In this document: one piece after another, positions 1 through 5,329 of the stretch | How positions within the stretch are numbered: position 1 is the first letter of the stretch | How the letters are laid out: each line of letters opens with the position of its first letter | DNA from: an uncultured bacterium | Lineage (GTDB): Bacteria; Verrucomicrobiota; Kiritimatiellia; CAIKKV01 | NCBI GenBank assembly: GCA_903828035.1 | Contig: CAIKKV010000484.1 | Span: forward strand, 1 to 6,586 | Length of the DNA stretch: 6,586 bases | Direction: 5' to 3' | Translations under genes and position numbers: made by a program | Notes under the pieces: model-generated | What the model saw: only the letters and a program-made list of their open reading frames with translations | Databases searched by the model: none | What the model was told of the DNA's origin: nothing

Positions 1-190
1 GGCGCGATGAGTTGGGGGTACGGTTCAAACGAGCGCCAGTCGCCCCGACCATTTTTCAAGAACGGCCGTTCGGCAAGAATACCAGCCGTTTTCCCCTTGA
101 TTCTCAGACACTTGCACCGCAAGCGACGACAGGTACGGTTCAAACCGGATGGAGAGGCGACGGGACTTGCGAACCGTCCCTCGCAGCGAT
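1..190. repeat. Dispersed repeat, copy 1 (may continue left of the window)
   Basis: This stretch aligns with 4322-4514 in the same orientation. The first 120 positions align without gaps and 102 of 120 are identical. The remainder needs a few single-base gaps and ends near the shared AGCGAT. By eye the whole is about 80% identical. The motif ACGGTTCAAAC occurs twice within it (20-30 and 135-145), and its reverse complement half GAACCGT lies at 171-177. A perfect 12-bp palindrome, GAACGGCCGTTC, lies at 60-71. Two open frames cross it, but the 18 substitutions in the first 120 positions are not concentrated at third codon positions in either frame (7 and 6 of 18), so it looks non-coding. Family unknown. 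Confidence 0.75.
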
Positions 191-230
191 TCGATTCAGA
201 GCGGCCCTGTAATTGTCTGCAACTTTGATG

Positions 231-259
231 TTGCGCAAGCAGTCGGCGAGTGATAGTAA
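231..259 (+). promoter_or_regulatory. Weak candidate sigma70-type promoter for nikR
   Basis: TTGCGC (231-236) and TAGTAA (254-259) are spaced by 17 bp. The -10-like hexamer overlaps the left arm of the NikR-type operator, as expected for a repressor that blocks RNA polymerase. Both hexamers depart from consensus and the sigma factor preferences of this organism are unknown, so this is only a candidate. Confidence 0.25.
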
Positions 260-282
260 TACGCTTCTTGCTTTCGTAATAC
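256..282. promoter_or_regulatory. Probable NikR operator upstream of nikR (autoregulation)
   Basis: Two half-sites GTAATAC (256-262 and 276-282) are separated by 13 bp. GTAATAC differs from its own reverse complement only at the middle base, so the pair reads as an inverted repeat with one mismatch per arm. The geometry is the same as at the operator at 748-774. NikR tetramers are known to bind spaced inverted repeats such as GTATGA-N16-TCATAC in E. coli, and related GTGTTAC-like arms with 13-14 bp spacers are described outside enterobacteria. The site lies 21 bp before the nikR start codon, which suits autorepression. The nikR function is read from the protein; binding here is inferred. Confidence 0.65.
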
Positions 283-303
283 CGTCTAGGGAGATGATAT
301 CAG

Positions 304-720
304 ATGAGCGGAGCCGTGAGATTCAGCGTATCGCTTGGGGGCGATCTGCTGAAGCATTTTGACGGCATGTGGAAGGGCGAAGGCCATCCCACACGCTCCG
401 AGGCGATCCAATCCATGATTCGCCAGTCCCTCGTGCAGAAGGAATGGCAGTCAGGCAAAGAAGTGGCCGGAGCCATCGTCATAGTCTATGACCATCATGA
501 GAGAACCCTCGCCAGCGAACTGGTGGACGCGCAACACGATTTTGAACGCATAGTGGTTGCGGCCCAGCATGCGCACCTTGATCATGACAATTGTCTGGAA
601 TCGATCATCGTCAAGGGCAAGGCGGCAGATGTGGAACAGTTGGTGAAGAAGCTGAAGTCTCTGAAGGGTCTGAAACACGTATCCTTGATGATGACGACCA
701 CGGGGAAGGATGTGCAGTAG
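304..720 (+). CDS. nikR: NikR, nickel-responsive ribbon-helix-helix transcriptional regulator
   Basis: The 138-residue product has the full NikR length and two-domain layout. Residues 1-45 form the ribbon-helix-helix DNA-binding domain: the strand VRFSVSL supplies base contacts and the helices around RSEAIQSMIR form the core. Residues 54-134 form the ACT-like tetramerisation and nickel-sensing domain. The square-planar nickel ligands known from E. coli NikR (His76, His87, His89, Cys95) are all present here as His78, His89, His91 and Cys97, in QHDF and QHAHLDHDNCLE. The ATG start is preceded by AGGGAG (288-293) at a suitable distance. The protein probably represses nickel uptake when Ni(II) is bound. 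One operator precedes its own gene and another precedes the transporter operon. A terminator at its end separates it from that operon. Confidence 0.96.
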   Translation: MSGAVRFSVSLGGDLLKHFDGMWKGEGHPTRSEAIQSMIRQSLVQKEWQSGKEVAGAIVIVYDHHERTLASELVDAQHDFERIVVAAQHAHLDHDNCLESIIVKGKAADVEQLVKKLKSLKGLKHVSLMMTTTGKDVQ

Positions 721-738
721 CGTGGGCGTCTTTTTTTT
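693..738 (+). terminator. Intrinsic terminator spanning the nikR stop codon
   Basis: GACGACCACG (693-702) pairs with CGTGGGCGTC (721-730) in 9 of 10 positions, with a single A-G mismatch. An 18-nt loop contains the TAG stop codon, and eight consecutive T (731-738) follow directly. This is the classic stem plus U-tract form, although the loop is longer than usual. It would end the nikR transcript before the second NikR operator, so nikR and the transporter genes would be separate transcription units. Confidence 0.6.
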
Positions 739-747
739 GGCGTGAGA

Positions 748-774
748 GTAATACGTTTCTCAGGATGGTATTAC
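748..774. promoter_or_regulatory. Probable NikR operator controlling the nickel transporter operon
   Basis: GTAATAC (748-754) and GTATTAC (768-774) form a perfect 7-bp inverted repeat with a 13-bp spacer. The site sits between the nikR terminator and the first transporter gene, whose start codon is 48 bp downstream. Arm sequence and spacing match the site upstream of nikR. The position and the adjacent nikR gene make NikR the obvious ligand. No convincing -35/-10 pair could be assigned around it. Confidence 0.75.
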
Positions 775-822
775 GCCTGCGGCGTAGTCAATGATGGTTA
801 GACAGGGAAAGGAGCGAGACGA

Positions 823-1602
823 GTGAAGAATGTCGGATGGATAGTGGCGGGAGTGCTTTGCGTGGCCGGGTCAGCGTTCGCCGGTCGGCCGCTGGCGATT
901 GATGATGCGGACCCGGTGGATGTCGGTCAGTTCGAGTTCGAGGCGGGAGCCGCCTACGAGCACGAATCCAACTGCAAGCACTGGGACTTCCCTTTCGGAC
1001 TGACCTATGGCGTGGTCCGCAGCGTGGAAGTCGGCGTCGGATTCGGAGGTCAGGTTGAGGAACGGACCGAGCGATTGGATGACGGCGGAGAGGATTGCAC
1101 TCGGGAACATGGCATTGGCGATCTGACGCTGGGCGCGAAATGGCAGTTCCTGGAGTCCTGCCCGCTCGGAGCGCGTCATGCCATTGTGCCGTCAGTGAAG
1201 TTCCCAACGGCCGATGAGAACAGGGAACTCGGAAGCGGTAAGACCGACTACGATCTGACGTGGGTGGCGTCGCGAGCCATTGGAGAGAAGGCGGGCGTCC
1301 ACCTCAATGTTGGGTACTGCTGGATCGGCGGCCCCGACGACGATGTTCTGCACTACGGGATGGCCGCCGACTATCAGATTCTTGAGACGGTGCAATGGGT
1401 CGGCGAGGTGTTCGCTGAACGGGAAATGTCCAGCGGTGCCGATACGGTCGTGCAGTACAACACGGGCTTTCGATGGAATCCGATTGAGAGTCTGACGTTG
1501 GACATTGCCGGGGGATCGAAGATATCCGGCGACGCGCCGGACTTCACGGCGACGGCTGGTCTAACGTGGGCTTTCGGATTCACAGGCAAAGACAACAAGT
1601 AG
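823..1602 (+). CDS. Outer-membrane beta-barrel 'transporter' protein (phenol-degradation MetA-like family), first gene of the nickel operon
   Basis: The 259-residue product starts at GTG with AAAGGAG (808-814) 8 nt upstream; there is no in-frame ATG nearby. Residues 1-20 form a Sec signal peptide, with hydrophobic core IVAGVLCVAG and an AFA cleavage site before Gly21. The mature N-terminus, RPLAIDDADPVDVGQFEFEAG, is typical of the barrel family annotated as 'transporter' or MetA-pathway of phenol degradation (PF13557-like). The rest shows alternating amphipathic strands (FEAGAAYEH, SVEVGVGFGG, GDLTLGAKWQF, AGVHLNVGYCW, ATAGLTWAFGF) ending close to the C-terminus. The nikMN ribosome site overlaps its stop codon, so it is co-translated with the importer. 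I infer a role as the outer-membrane entry channel for nickel or a nickel chelate. The family itself does not define a substrate. Confidence 0.8.
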   Translation: MKNVGWIVAGVLCVAGSAFAGRPLAIDDADPVDVGQFEFEAGAAYEHESNCKHWDFPFGLTYGVVRSVEVGVGFGGQVEERTERLDDGGEDCTREHGIGDLTLGAKWQFLESCPLGARHAIVPSVKFPTADENRELGSGKTDYDLTWVASRAIGEKAGVHLNVGYCWIGGPDDDVLHYGMAADYQILETVQWVGEVFAEREMSSGADTVVQYNTGFRWNPIESLTLDIAGGSKISGDAPDFTATAGLTWAFGFTGKDNK

Positions 1603-1606
1603 GAGG
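1601..1606 (+). promoter_or_regulatory. Strong ribosome binding site of nikMN, overlapping the barrel gene's stop codon
   Basis: AGGAGG (1601-1606) uses the last two bases of the preceding TAG stop and lies 8 nt before the nikMN ATG. It fixes the start at 1615, which matters because the N-terminal Met-His of this protein is part of the metal site. Confidence 0.8.
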
Positions 1607-1614
1607 AACAGAAG

Positions 1615-2682
1615 ATGCACATGGCAGATGCGTTGATTTCCCCCGCCGTGGGCGGGACGATGTGGGCGATCTCGGGCGGGCTGATTGCCTATTGCGCGAA
1701 CAAGGTCAAGACATCCATCCGAGACAATCTCGTTCCCATGATGGGCGTTCTTGGCGCGTTCATCTTCGCCGCGCAAATGATCAACTTTTCGATTCCGGGA
1801 ACCGGATCGAGTGGACATCTTGGCGGTGGGCTGATTCTGACTGCACTACTCGGGCCTTACGCGGCATTCTTGGTCATGGCTTCGGTATTGACCGTGCAGG
1901 CGTTCTTCTTCGCGGATGGCGGATTGCTGGCGCTGGGCTGCAACATTTTCAACCTGGGCTTCTTTCCGGCGTTCGTTGCCTATCCGCTCCTCTACAAGGC
2001 CATTGTCAATGAGCACTACGGTACTTCGCGCGCCTGGGTGGGCGCGATCATTGCCGCCGTTGTGGGGCTGCAACTGGGTGCGTTTAGCGTCGTGCTGGAG
2101 ACCAAGGCATCCGGTATCTCTGAATTGCCCTTCGGCACCTTCGTCCTCATGATGTTGCCGATTCATCTCGCGATTGGCGTAGTGGAAGGGTTGGCAACAG
2201 CTGCGGTGATCTCGTTCGTTGCCAAGGCGCGCCCGGAGGCGTTGCAGGCGGCACCGGCATCTGGGGCGTCTGTAAGTCTGCGGCCCGTCTTGATTGGACT
2301 GGCAATCGCCGCTGTCATTATGGGCGGAGTGGCAAGTTGGTTCGCGTCCACGCACCCGGACGGTCTGGAATGGTCTATGGCCAAGGTGAGCGGCAAAGAG
2401 GAACTCGAAAGGCCCGGAGACGGTATCCACAAGAGTCTGGCGGAGGTCCAGGAAAGGACTGCATTCCTGCCCGACTACGGATTCAAGTCCGGCGAGGCCG
2501 CACCAGATACCGCCACGCCTGCTGAACATGCCGCCGCACCCGAACCGGAGCCTTGGCCGGCGGTCAACGCAGGAACGTCCGTGGCGGGAATCGTCGGCGG
2601 ATTGATGACACTGGCTTTGGCATGCCTGATCGGGATTGCGCTCAGGGCCCGCTCGATCCAGCGCACTTGCGGAAACGGTTGA
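1615..2682 (+). CDS. nikMN: NikMN: fused ECF nickel substrate-binding (CbiM/NikM) and PDGLE (NikN) membrane protein
   Basis: The 355-residue product is an ECF-type S component for Ni(II), or Co(II) in CbiM homologues. Residues 1-215 are the CbiM/NikM domain, with multiple membrane helices. The N-terminus Met1-His2-Met3 and His68 in GTGSSGHLGGG match the metal-binding amino terminus, His2 and second histidine of characterised NikM. The family motif FADGGLLALGCNIFNLG lies at 99-115. Residues 223-345 are the fused NikN part: a membrane helix, the diagnostic PDGLE motif (248-252), an extracytoplasmic loop with an Ala/Pro/Glu-rich stretch (about 293-318) and a last helix (about 320-343). The strong AGGAGG site supports this start over Met3. 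NikR control rather than a B12 riboswitch points to nickel. It partners with the NikQ and NikO genes that follow. Confidence 0.94.
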   Translation: MHMADALISPAVGGTMWAISGGLIAYCANKVKTSIRDNLVPMMGVLGAFIFAAQMINFSIPGTGSSGHLGGGLILTALLGPYAAFLVMASVLTVQAFFFADGGLLALGCNIFNLGFFPAFVAYPLLYKAIVNEHYGTSRAWVGAIIAAVVGLQLGAFSVVLETKASGISELPFGTFVLMMLPIHLAIGVVEGLATAAVISFVAKARPEALQAAPASGASVSLRPVLIGLAIAAVIMGGVASWFASTHPDGLEWSMAKVSGKEELERPGDGIHKSLAEVQERTAFLPDYGFKSGEAAPDTATPAEHAAAPEPEPWPAVNAGTSVAGIVGGLMTLALACLIGIALRARSIQRTCGNG

Positions 2683-2700
2683 GGGTTGGGCGGGAGTGTT

Positions 2701-3504
2701 ATGGGGATAAAGGATTGGATCGAAATTGGGCGCATGGACGAACTCGGGCGCATGGACACGCCCGCGCATCGGCTCGATGCGCGGGCCAAGGCCATCGTCA
2801 CCCTCGCGTTTATCGTCGTCGTGATGTCCTTTCCACGCCATGATGTCTCCGCGCTGACCCCGTTTCTGCTCTATCCGATTGCCCTCATCTCGCTGGGCCG
2901 CATCCCGGTGGGTTACCTCGCACGGAAGATACTCATTGCCGCGCCATTCGCCCTGTTCATCGGGATCTTCAATCCCCTGCTGGACCGGACACCGGTCACG
3001 ACTATCGGCACCGTTGCGATCTCGGGGGGATGGGTGTCGTTCGGCTCGATCATGTTCCGGTTCTTCCTGACTGTCGGAGCTGCGCTTGCGCTTGTAGCCT
3101 GCACAGGCATGAACCGTTTGGGCGCGGCGCTGGAACGGCTCGGAGTCCCGCGCGTCTTTGTGGTTCAATTGCTGTTTCTCTATCGCTACCTCTTTGTGGT
3201 CTCGGATCAGGCAGGCAAGATGAAACGAAGTGCGGAGATGCGGTCGTCCGGTCGTCCCCTGCGTCTTCGAGTCTATGGCTCAATGATTGGCCATCTCCTT
3301 CTCCGGTCGATGGACAGGGCCGAGCGCGTCTATCGGGCCATGGTTGCGCGTGGCTTCGATGGCGAGGTGCGTGTTCTGCGTCCATCCTCGTTCGTGTGGT
3401 CGGATGCGATATTCGTCGCGGGCTGTCTTCTCTTCTTTGTGTCGGCCCGCCTGTGGAATCTGGCGGAGGCGTTCGGACTCCTGCTGACCGGGGGTGCCAT
3501 GTGA
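2701..3504 (+). CDS. nikQ: NikQ/CbiQ, ECF transporter transmembrane coupling (T) component
   Basis: The 267-residue membrane protein couples the ATPase to NikMN. The N-terminal DTPAHRLDARAK (19-30) is the usual CbiQ opening before the first helix. Hydrophobic helices occur around 31-45, 50-65, 74-92, 112-135, 152-168 and 235-260. Two cytoplasmic coupling helices contact the ATPases. The second is clear, at 202-221 with the A-R-G core at 216-218. The first, around 177-186 (SAEMRSSGRP), departs from the usual A-R-G form. I chose ATG 2701, with GGGAG just upstream and 18 nt after the nikMN stop, over the in-frame TTG at 2686, which lacks a clear ribosome site. Met13, at 2737, is another possible start. 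The gene ends in an overlap with nikO. Confidence 0.92.
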   Translation: MGIKDWIEIGRMDELGRMDTPAHRLDARAKAIVTLAFIVVVMSFPRHDVSALTPFLLYPIALISLGRIPVGYLARKILIAAPFALFIGIFNPLLDRTPVTTIGTVAISGGWVSFGSIMFRFFLTVGAALALVACTGMNRLGAALERLGVPRVFVVQLLFLYRYLFVVSDQAGKMKRSAEMRSSGRPLRLRVYGSMIGHLLLRSMDRAERVYRAMVARGFDGEVRVLRPSSFVWSDAIFVAGCLLFFVSARLWNLAEAFGLLLTGGAM

Positions 3505-4244
3505 GCCATCATGTGGTCGAGGTCCGCGATCTCTCGTTTGCCTACCCGGATGGCACGGAGGCGTTGCGGGGTGTATCTTTTCGCATTGAGCACGGCGGGG
3601 CGGTTGCCCTGATCGGCGGGAACGGCGCTGGCAAGTCGACGCTCCTCCTTCACCTCAACGGATACCTCTCAACGACGCGCGGCGACGTCCGGATCGGCGA
3701 CACCATCGTAACTCGGGAGACGGCCGCATTGGCGCGTCGCGCAGTCGGGATGGTCTTTCAAGATCCCGACGACCAGTTGTTCATGCCGACGGTGGCAGAA
3801 GACGTCGCCTTCGGCCCTTTGAATGCCGGTCTGCCACCGGACCAGGTTGAAAGCCGCGTCGCTTCCGCGCTGGAGCGCGTGGGGATGACGCACCTTCGCG
3901 AGCGGCCCCCATACCGGCTTTCGGCGGGAGAGAAACGGGCCGTGGCCATCGCCACCGTCTTGGCCATGTCGCCCGACATTCTGGTCATGGACGAGCCGTC
4001 ATCCAATCTCGATCCGCGCGCCCGCCGCCGATTGATCGAGCACTTACTGTCCTTTGAGCACACCAAGATCATCGCCACCCACGACCTGGAACTGGTCGTG
4101 GAGGTGTGCCGTCACGTTTTGGTCATGGACGCCGGGCGCATTGTTGCTCAAGGCCCCACTGTCGAGATTCTCTCTGACGAGAATCTCATGCTGGCGCATG
4201 GCCTGGAGCGTCCCCACATCCTACGCCACGCGCACCCGCATTGA
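3501..4244 (+). CDS. nikO: NikO/CbiO, ECF nickel transporter ATP-binding subunit
   Basis: The 247-residue ATPase is complete. Walker A GGNGAGKST is at 39-47, the Q-loop glutamine is Gln87 in VFQDPDDQLF, the ABC signature LSAGE is at 140-144, Walker B ILVMDE is at 160-165, the D-loop SNLD is at 168-171 and the switch histidine is His194. VFQDPDDQLF and PTVAEDVAFGPLN are characteristic of CbiO/NikO/EcfA ATPases. Only one ATPase is encoded, so a homodimer is expected. The signature has Ala and Glu where LSGGQ is commonest; such variants occur in this group. Start GTG 3501 overlaps the nikQ stop by 4 nt (GTGA), which implies translational coupling. The frame stays open far upstream (to about 3030), but that part lies inside nikQ and is not credible as coding. 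The short C-terminal tail is His-rich (HILRHAHPH). Confidence 0.95.
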   Translation: MSHHVVEVRDLSFAYPDGTEALRGVSFRIEHGGAVALIGGNGAGKSTLLLHLNGYLSTTRGDVRIGDTIVTRETAALARRAVGMVFQDPDDQLFMPTVAEDVAFGPLNAGLPPDQVESRVASALERVGMTHLRERPPYRLSAGEKRAVAIATVLAMSPDILVMDEPSSNLDPRARRRLIEHLLSFEHTKIIATHDLELVVEVCRHVLVMDAGRIVAQGPTVEILSDENLMLAHGLERPHILRHAHPH

Positions 4245-4321
4245 TTCAGACGCAAAGCCGAGCAAGACGCTGGACCGATGCGACAAAAGGTTGCACTGGG
4301 CCGTCAACAATCGCAGCAATC

Positions 4322-4514
4322 GGCACGATCAGTCGGGGGTCAGGTTCAAACGAGCGCCAGTCGCCCCGACCATTTTCCAAGAAGGGCCGTTCGGTAAGAA
4401 GACCGTCCGTCTTCTCCTTGATTCGCAGGCACTTCCGCTGCAAATGACCGATGGGTACGGTTCAACCCTGACGTAGAGGCGATGGGACTTGCGAACCATC
4501 TCATCGTAAAGCGA
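4322..4514. repeat. Dispersed repeat, copy 2, between the convergent operons
   Basis: This is the same-orientation partner of the repeat at the left edge of the window, about 80% identical by hand alignment. Shared blocks include GGTTCAAACGAGCGCCAGTC and GAGGCGA-GGGACTTGCGAACC. The internal palindrome of copy 1 is broken here (GAAGGGCCGTTC, 4381-4392), and one internal ACGGTTCAA motif is altered (AGGTTCAAAC, 4342-4351). The open frames seen across copy 1 are interrupted by stops in this copy, which also argues against coding. It starts 77 nt after nikO, and the two copies enclose the whole nickel locus. Confidence 0.75.
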
Positions 4515-4529
4515 TATAGTTGCTGGCGC

Positions 4530-4592
4530 GGAAGCATGCTTCCCTGGCCGCCGGAACGGCAGGCCGGCGGCTTTCGTGACCGCGGCGTCACG
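4530..4592. other. Cluster of three palindromes between the convergent operons
   Basis: Three inverted repeats follow one another: GGAAGCATGCTTCC (4530-4543, perfect 14-bp palindrome), GCCGCCGG/CCGGCGGC (4547-4554 with 4564-4571, 8-bp GC stem, 9-nt loop) and CGTGAC/GTCACG (4575-4580 with 4587-4592, 6-bp stem, 6-nt loop). The position just past both converging gene ends suggests transcript 3'-end structures acting in both directions. Only TTT follows the middle stem on the + strand and no U-run follows it on the - strand, so a canonical intrinsic terminator is not shown. A REP-like element is the alternative. Confidence 0.5.
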
Positions 4593-4594
4593 GT

Positions 4595-5329
4595 TCAGTA
4601 CAAATACGGTTGCCTTGGTTTCGGAATCCGGGTTGCCGTGCTGATTTCCAGAGTTGGCACCGGCTGGCCTTTGTCATCACGAAGGGTAAAACGCCCTTCC
4701 GCACGAATCCATGTGTCGTCGGCCCAATCTGCCGGAACATCCCCTCCAGTCAATATGGCAACGGGTCTGGCATCTGCGGCACAACAACTCACGACAAAAC
4801 GGAATAGAAGGCAGGCGTCGGATCCGAACCTCTCCTTGATCTTGGAATCGCGGTGAATCATTCCGATAACGGCGATCTGCTGGTTCTTGAAGCGAGCAGG
4901 ACTGTACGTCAAGTCCAGCATTGTCGCTTCCACCGCTGTGTTGGATGAGGCCGCGGAATTCATAGCGCCCATCTCGTTTCCTGCCCTCAAAACGGCATTT
5001 GTCCCGCTCATCTCGGTCCATCTGTTCTGGAAAGCGCGGGAATCCAGCGATGCCCCGCGTGCGACGGACATGTAGACCAAAGGGGCGAGCAGAATCAACA
5101 TGCGCGACGCCCCGGCCAGCCCGAACACCCGCGGGTGTCCCCATTGGCGCATTTCAGCGAATAAGAAGCCCATCATCACGGCCAGCGCCACCACAAGCAG
5201 TAGACCCAACTCTGGGCGTAGGAAAACCGTATACGCTCGATCCACCAGCAATCCGGAAACCGACCAGAACCAAGCGACCAATAAGAAGGGACACCAGTAG
5301 CGCGAGAGAAATCGGTTGAGGTTGTTCAT
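4595..5329 (-). CDS. TIGR03943-family permease partner protein (YcgQ-like)
   Basis: The 244-residue product has three hydrophobic segments in its N-terminal part (about 13-30, 41-58 and 76-90), then a soluble, probably extracytoplasmic domain. The C-terminal region carries the family pattern: a small beta-rich domain (ARFKNQQIAVIGMIHRD), then FVVSCCAADARPVAIL with the CCAAD motif at 182-186, then WIRAEGRF and a terminal PYLY. Members are normally encoded beside a COG0701 permease and treated as its second subunit, as with B. subtilis ycgR/ycgQ. ATG 5329 is chosen because it overlaps the permease stop in an ATGA junction; an in-frame ATG at 5395 would overlap the permease by 70 nt. The biochemical role is unknown. 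The Cys pair could bind metal, which is inference. Confidence 0.85.
   Translation of the reverse strand: MNNLNRFLSRYWCPFLLVAWFWSVSGLLVDRAYTVFLRPELGLLLVVALAVMMGFLFAEMRQWGHPRVFGLAGASRMLILLAPLVYMSVARGASLDSRAFQNRWTEMSGTNAVLRAGNEMGAMNSAASSNTAVEATMLDLTYSPARFKNQQIAVIGMIHRDSKIKERFGSDACLLFRFVVSCCAADARPVAILTGGDVPADWADDTWIRAEGRFTLRDDKGQPVPTLEISTATRIPKPRQPYLY

Noticed and set aside
133..150. tRNA T-arm-like GGTTCAAAC sequences in the repeats
   Set aside because: The flanking bases do not form a 5-bp T stem, and no acceptor or anticodon stems can be found around them.
7..228. Small open frames across repeat copy 1 (73 aa, and 66 aa from position 12)
   Set aside because: Substitutions relative to copy 2 fall evenly over codon positions and copy 2 has stops in the equivalent frames. 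No ribosome site.
775..822. Cobalamin riboswitch ahead of the CbiM-like operon
   Set aside because: The space between operator and start codon is only 48 nt and shows no B12-box-like sequence. NikR control explains the context.
2686..2700. TTG start for NikQ five codons upstream of the ATG
   Set aside because: No ribosome site at a workable distance; the ATG at 2701 has GGGAG upstream, though its spacing is short.
1846..3168. Long antisense open frame (440 aa) opposite nikMN and nikQ
   Set aside because: Its product is Arg/His/Asp-rich with no recognisable domain, and it crosses two well-supported genes on the other strand. It is a GC-rich shadow frame.
3030..3500. Upstream extension of the NikO frame
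   Set aside because: The extension lies wholly within nikQ in another frame, and the ABC domain begins right after the GTG at 3501 that overlaps the nikQ stop.
4482..4856. Plus-strand open frame of 124 aa after repeat copy 2
   Set aside because: It overlaps the TIGR03943 gene antisense and reads through palindromic intergenic DNA. No domain and no ribosome site.
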